Source of the DNA: Mytilisepta virgata
Lineage: Eukaryota; Mollusca; Bivalvia; Mytilida; Mytilidae
Direction: 5' to 3'
DNA length: 64,000 nt
Assembly (NCBI GenBank): GCA_028015205.1
Contig: CM051510.1
Span: forward strand, 31,248,580 to 31,312,579
The position numbers and the translations under genes were made by a program. The stretch's first letter is position 1, and each line of letters starts with the position of its first letter. Of this stretch, positions 58,330-64,000 are shown piece after piece. The notes beneath the pieces are model-generated. The model was given only the letters and a program-made list of their open reading frames with translations, ran no database searches and had not been told where the DNA came from.

Positions 58330-59850
58330 GATCTTTTTGAAAACTCTAACCTAGATACTGCATGCAGTTGATAATGTTTTAGATAAGATCACAAATGCCG
58401 CTGATTTGTTCATTCCCAATAAAAAAATGTATTAGAAAAAACAAACCCCCATGAATAAATGGTAAATTCCTAAACGATAAGAAAATGCAAAAGACTCCAC
58501 CGTAAAGCGAAGTTATCAAACAGAGACATTGACTGGTTTAAATCTCGCTCAATTAGAAATACTGTTACGGACCTCAAAACGAAATATCATGAAAAACAAA
58601 TAAATGAACTTTGCTGGTGAAAAATTATTGGAAAATACTAGAAAACCTAGCTTGATATTGCACTAAAAAATCTAATTATCAAACACTGAATATTGGAGAC
58701 AGGTATATCGATGGTGATATTGACAACGCGAATTGCTTTAACAATTTCATGTGTGAACAGTCTACTGTTGATTATTCTAACACATCGCTCCCTCATTATA
58801 GAAAAAATAATAGACCGAAAATTGAAACCCTAGTCATTACTGAGCAAGATGTCAAAAATGTCTAAATCGATTTAAGCGTAACAAAGGCGTCTGGACCGGA
58901 TTTAATTAACCCAAGACTTTTAAGAGAATGAGCAACTATATATATTGAGGTATCCTATTGCAAAGGTGTTTGGGAAACTTTCCAATGTTATACCAGTATT
59001 TAAAAATAAAGGTACTGCCGAATCTATTCAAAATTATCGTCCAATTTCGTTGTTTTCTGTTCTTGGGAAAGTAATAGAAAGATATATCTTTAAATATTTA
59101 TTTAAATTTATTTCAACCCATTCCATAATAACAAACTATCAGTCTGGTTTCATAGTGAAGGAGCTTCCACAGTGAATCAATTATTATGCATTACAAATAT
59201 TGGCAAAGCTTTAGACGAGGGTAAGGACGTTAGGGTGATTTTTTATGATATAAAAAAAGCATTTGATCGAGTTTGGCATTAGGGGCTTATATTCAAATTA
59301 AGAAGCATTGGAATAGACGTAAAACTTCTAAGATGGTTTCAGATTTACTTATCATGTAGACGACAACAAGTAGTTATTAACGGGAAAAACCTCTCAAACT
59401 AAGTATGTATCAGCAGGCGTACCGCAGAGATCTATATTAGGCTCCTACTTTTCCTGATATATGTAAACGATATGGTTAATAATATTGAATGCGATATTAA
59501 ATTATTTGCCGATGACACGTCTAAATATCTTGTGGTTGTTATATGAGGAAACACGACGGGAAACATTACAAATAAGGAGAAATAAACATACTAGTAAATT
59601 AATAAAGTTCAATCACATGGTACATAAAAAAAACACCCGAATACTTATATTCATTAATTCCAACCCAACAGCATAATCTCCACGACCACAATACAAGAGT
59701 CATTACGAAAACTCTTTCTTACCGTTCGGTATTCGGGACTGGAATAACATTTCACTTGAAATTCGAAGTAATCCGTCGCTGTTTGCTACGAAAGAATTCT
59801 TGAATCTGAACGTAACTAGAAAACTTAAGTATTTTGATCATGGCTAATGT
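58330..59850 (+). pseudogene. LINE reverse transcriptase remnant, CR1/Jockey-like
   Basis: Plus strand with many stops and shifts. In order: KASGPDLINPRLL (about 58880), NYRPISLFSVLGKVIER (59035), VIFYDIKKAFDRVWH (59240), LKLRSIG-type palm, VPQ-like turn (59420) and IKLFADDTS (59500). Directly after FADD the sequence jumps to the far C-terminus (ENSFLPFGIRDWNNISLEIR, 59715-59770), so the thumb region is deleted. Endonuclease is not recognised upstream. Confidence 0.8.
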
Positions 59851-60880
59851 CTTATGAAGAAAATGAAACTTTATTCAATAAGATGTCTGAGTATATAAGA
59901 AAAACAAAACGTTTTATTTCAATTTTTTGTATGGTAGGGGATAGTATTGTAATTGAAGGAAAATGTGTTTTTTAGTGTTAAGTAAATTTTTATGTTACAG
60001 TATTTTTCATCGGGTAGTCCAGCAATAATGCCAATATGAGCTGCGGAAGGTATATATATATTCATTCTCAAAAACAAATTATCAAAACCATTGTTGATAC
60101 GTAATATACCGGAGACCGATTTATACAAGTCTTTGTTTGCTTGTTTCTTAATCCCATTCATGTATTCATGTTTATATTTTTGTATTGTACTTTTTATAAC
60201 GGATTGGAAATTAAAGGTCTGCATCTGTATCTGTAACTGGTGTATGTTTATTGAATAACATATTATGTTTATACTAACTTTATTTTAATTTAAAAAAAAA
60301 CCTTATCAAGTAGCGTGCTTATACTGCTTATGTTAAGTTGTATTTCTCCCGAAAAGCTTTAAAATTACTAACTAATAAAATTCTCCATCGAACGCAGCGT
60401 GATACAACCGCAAAACCGCTGATATTGTATGACATAAAAGCAGTTATATACCCCCCGCCCCACCCCCCCCAAAAAAAAACAAACTTTAAGGGGATAGGAC
60501 AAATCTGTCTTTGCTGAACTTTCAGAATAACATTAAGTGAACGTCCCTCGAACAATTACAATAAAGAAAACTTAATCTAATACTAGAATTACTGTAGGCA
60601 GGGTTGACAAATGGATTATACCCCCCCCCCCCCCACTTCCATATTTACCTTTATCGTATTTCCCCATGCCTATATCGACCTGCTGAGGCCTTCACAATTT
60701 CCCGTATTTCGGCACTGTGACGTCGTAAAGAGTTGACCCGACCCGAATATGAGCTGACCCGAATATTTCAGGAAAACATCCAGTTATAGGCAGATGCCCA
60801 TTAAAAAGTAAGAAATTCCATTAAGATTGCTAGTTAACAATACGATAAATTGATCATCAAATTTTCTTCAAACAAATATT

Positions 60881-60982
60881 GTAAAATATAAGCCGCTCGA
60901 CACAGTATGAAGCTTTTTAACTCGTTCGCTACGCTCACTCGCCGAAAAAGCTTCACATTGTGTCTCGCGGCTGATATTTTAC
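60881..60982. repeat. Hairpin with 38-bp arms
   Basis: Arms 60881-60918 and 60945-60982 are inverted, about 31 of 38 matching (gtaaaatata...gaagcttttt / aaaaagcttc...atattttac). Loop of 26 bp with a tcgttcgctacgctcac motif. Confidence 0.8.
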
Positions 60983-61041
60983 GATATACGTTTGCAGAAA
61001 ACCTGATAATATGTACATATCCCCATATAACCAGCCTTATA

Positions 61042-61097
61042 ATAAGACCTCGTGCGCTCAGGTTAGTACAATGTATCTCGAGCGCACGAGTTGTTAT
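61042..61097. repeat. Short hairpin, 11-bp perfect arms
   Basis: ctcgtgcgctc (61049-61059) and gagcgcacgag (61080-61090), 20-bp loop, flanked by partly complementary AT. About 60 bp after the previous hairpin, so possibly one composite element. Confidence 0.7.
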
Positions 61098-61995
61098 TTA
61101 TTTTTTGCATGGTACTCCAGAGCTTCCGTATATTTCAGCTACTGCAACACGGGTTCAAGAAGAACGATTGATATCAACACTTCTCACATTATATGGTCGA
61201 AATCATTAAAACTGAAGATGATATGGGTCCTTAGTGGTTAGCTATTTTAAATATGATATTACTGTCAGTTTTATCCTTTCCAGGATATTAAATATTTAAA
61301 TTTTGGTATACAACTTTATTGAATTTGTAAGTTGACAAATAAAATGATCATATATACAGTAACTGTTACAATATTCGTAAAATTGTTGAAACGGAATATA
61401 TATTATGATGATAAGTTGTTATCTAGAATAACACTTAACTTGGACACTGAAAATGAAGCACTTGAAGCATCCGGAAATTATTTGTTATATTCAAGGTCAT
61501 AAATTCAAATTAATTCACGGTAAACGAGAAATAAGCTGTGAACAAACACAGTGCAGACTGATATGAAGAGTCAGAAAAACAGAGAAATTCAGATAATAAA
61601 CTGTCAGTTCTAAATAAGTTTGGGTACAATGAAGATCTCGTTGTAACTGTCAACTATAAGTATAATTTGAAGTTTTGACCAATTTTCAAAATATCAACTA
61701 GAACGTATAGTTTTAAAGTTATACTGCGAAGCACAAAATCAACCAATTTTAACTATAATTGCTAAAATGTTACTATGATGGTTTACATATTTTTCAGTCT
61801 GTCAATACCATGCTGCTATTATTTCATTCATACACATTGGCCGAAAAGATATTTATTTCAGGGAAATACATATATAACACCATTCGAAAATGTCGAATAA
61901 CCCGTAAATATTAGTTTCATTGAAGTCTATCATCAATACTATTTGAAATATTAATTCTCTATTCTTGTAACGTATATTTGTAAACCTGTATGTTG

Positions 61996-62434
61996 TGCGT
62001 CGTATACAGCATAGTATAAATTTACTGTATCTAATATTAGTATCTTTGGATTGTTATTTTGAAACTCCTGGGATGATGCCTCTGCTGGTGGACCCTAGGT
62101 CCCCGAGGGTATTCGCCAACCCAGTCGTCAAACTTGTCTGATATGATTATTCATTGATTTGTTACAGAAATTACCAGTATTTAGCAAAATTCAAAAATAA
62201 TAGAAATACTAAGGGTTCATTCCCTGTATTACACATGGTAGATCTTCTTAGCTGAAATTTGGCTTCCTATTTCGGTATTTTTGGTTGAGTACTTCTTGTT
62301 TAATATGTTTGGTTTTTGGTCTTCCAAATATTTCGGTTTTAATGCTGCTGATGAGATTTAACTCTTGAAATGCGTCGTATACAGCATAGTATAAATTTAC
62401 TGTATCTAATATTAGTATCTTTGGATTGTTATTT
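61996..62434 (+). mobile_element. Retrozyme-like element (locus 5), opposite orientation
   Basis: Sense on the plus strand. It starts at tgcgtcgtata (61996), 11 bp before the predicted cleavage position, spans one 375-bp monomer to the next hammerhead cleavage position (62381/62382), and continues to the common 3' end ggattgttattttg (62434). Confidence 0.8.
62342..62387 (+). ncRNA. Hammerhead ribozyme (locus 5), stem II weakened
   Basis: Stem I AUGCUG/CAGCAU, core CUGAUGA, GAA, stem III AUGC/GUAU with loop GUC and A17 all intact. Stem II (gatttaactctt) has lost pairs relative to the other copies. Confidence 0.7.
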
Positions 62435-63600
62435 TGTTATATTGTTTGTGTTGGGTACAATTGCAAATAAATAAATAAATAAATTATTATGACAGGATAT
62501 ATCTATTAACAATTCAAACCCTTTTCCATAATTGATGCTGTAAGGAGAAACCAATTTTTGGAATTATTGTACCTATGGACATTAGGCCCAGAAGGGATAA
62601 CAAGACAGAAAGGCAAAAAAAAAAATCGGTTATAACCCTGAACTAAATTCAACAGAGGAGATAATATGGTTTTTTTTCTTAAGAAAATGGGAGGTTATGT
62701 ATTAAACTTGTTTAAAAGCAGGTAATTTACACATGCTTACTGAATGACATTAACAATATATGGTTTAAGAATCCCAAGAAAGGGGAGAGTGGGCCCAAAA
62801 AGAGCTGAAAAAAAATTGCGAAAAAATGTACGTTAATCTATACCACAAAAAAAACCATATAGAAACCCCCCCCCTGTTAAATATCAAGGGGTTTCTCCTT
62901 ACATCAACAATTATAAACGTAAGAAGCACATAAGCACATATAATATAACAATATAATGCTTAATTAACAAATGTAGCATACTTGGTAATACAAAAAAGAT
63001 TTTAAACGTCCTTTAAGTCTGCTTATTTGATTTTAATGAAATATAATGGATAATTAAACATCACGGTAGAAAAAAAGCGTGTAGATCTGATATAATGTCC
63101 CCTTTTAAATAAAAAATGTTCCCAACTGTATTTTCGAAAAATTCGTTACACACGAGTCAACATATTTTTTAAAATGTGATTGGAATGAAATCCGAGATAT
63201 GTAGCTGTTTAAAATCTCCTTACGTTTGAAATAGTCTGAAGTCGCCACGTTGCTGTGTATTTTGGATGCTTATATCCTTTACATAGCTATCCTTATATAT
63301 AAAAACTGAATATTTAGGATTCATAGCAGTTCAAAAATGTTATTTTTAATTTCATAATTTTCCACCGTCCATGGCATAGTGATATATTTAGTAACGACCG
63401 ATATTTCACGAATTCATAAAACAGTTAAAGTAGAACGTTTAAAAGGTTCCTAGGTAGAACTTTAAAGGTCGACGGAAACACAAAACACAACCATATACAG
63501 TTAGTTATACTATTTTTACAACGATTTAAATATAGCTAAGGTGTATTGATTACATCTTTACCTGTGTAACAATATTAAATTGTGATTCTTTTGTTTCATT
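62435..63600. other. Upstream region of the SDR gene
   Basis: A short (AAAT)n run at about 62465-62485, otherwise AT-rich sequence without a recognised feature. Should hold the promoter of the gene starting at 63601. Confidence 0.4.
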
Positions 63601-63676
63601 ATGGGTGGAAGTGTATCTTTTCCACGGCAAAGATTAGACAGAGGAAGAACAGTGATAGTTACCGGCGGGAACACTG
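63601..63676 (+). CDS. Short-chain dehydrogenase/reductase, first coding exon (continues beyond window)
   Basis: ATG at 63601 in a good context (A at -3, G at +4) opens MGGSVSFPRQRLDRGRTVIV, then TGGNTG, and splices at AACACTG|gtgagt (phase 1). A basic stretch, a beta strand RTVIVTG and the Gly-rich turn TGGNTG form the start of the NAD(P)-binding TGxxxGxG motif of classical SDRs. The next exon should supply IG. The N-terminus resembles retinol dehydrogenase-like SDRs. Substrate unknown. No further exon could be identified before 64000. Confidence 0.75.
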
Positions 63677-64000
63677 GTGAGTCCTTTTTATTTTTTTTTA
63701 AATGAAGGCGAGGTACTAATACAAAGCGTACTAATGCTTGGCGATTCCCCTCTTATTCTTCATAAACAAAATGTCAAGGCTATGATGTTATGACATTGTG
63801 ATATTAGGTTCCTTAGATGGTTATACAGAAAATTTGTCAGGCGCAACCGTTTGATTTTGAATTAATCTTGAATCCTGTTAATTTTTTCGCGAAATTCATG
63901 ATCCTGATTTTGTCGGTGTGCAAACTCGCCCACTTCTATTTTTGCTCTTGTTTGATTAGAGGTAAAATTTGATCTTGCACCAAATTTTGGACCTTGCCCT

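Larger units (their letters stand above)
59851..61995. other. Intergenic with hairpins and poly-C runs
   Basis: Poly-C runs at about 60450-60470 and 60621-60634, and two inverted repeats listed separately. No gene. Confidence 0.4.

Overview
The window looks like nuclear DNA of a bivalve mollusc, most likely a mussel of the Mytilus type. This is an inference. It rests on the AT-rich composition, spliced genes with short exons and phase-1 introns, a tandem family of secreted coiled-coil + C1q-domain proteins (a family greatly expanded in mussels), and repeats I associate with bivalves. No search was run.

Host genes are few and mostly at the edges or between 40.9 and 56.4 kb. (1) Minus strand, 1-4180: the 5' part of a gene for a secreted or membrane protein with a signal-peptide exon and at least three immunoglobulin-type exons, all bounded by phase-1 introns. 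(2) Minus strand, 40.9-56.4 kb: three head-to-tail genes for secreted coiled-coil + C1q proteins (genes A, B, C), likely soluble lectin-like immune factors, all joining linker to C1q domain with a phase-1 intron. (3) Plus strand, from 63601: the first exon of a short-chain dehydrogenase/reductase, cut by the window end.

Between these lies retroelement wreckage. 6.7-12.9 kb: a 5'-to-3' complete but frameshifted LINE of the I/Nimb type (three zinc knuckles, endonuclease, RT, RNase H). 18.4-25.5 kb: a Tx1/L1-like LINE with an intact ORF1, a nearly readable ORF2 and an 872-bp tandem duplication with a displaced RT fragment between the copies. 26.0-28.65 kb (minus): a Penelope-like RT and a decayed upstream ORF. 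29.1-33.5 kb (minus): Ty3/gypsy gag-pol remains. 33.9-34.4 kb and 58.3-59.85 kb: other LINE remnants. 34.5-35.8 kb: three simple-sequence arrays, including about 123 perfect copies of a pentamer.

The most notable non-coding finding is a dispersed family with monomers of about 375-378 bp at 16.8, 38.3, 38.9, 45.2 and 62.0 kb. Three loci are dimeric and the monomer carries what reads as a type-I hammerhead ribozyme. The copies share one 3' end and have variable 5' ends, as expected of retrozymes copied from circular or multimeric RNA. A second, unrelated hammerhead-like family occurs at 48.7-48.9 kb (149-bp dimer, degenerate) and at 56.6 kb (well-formed stems, one core change). Several long foldback palindromes sit in introns and upstream of the immune-type genes, and a 447-bp perfect tandem duplication lies in an intron of C1q gene C.
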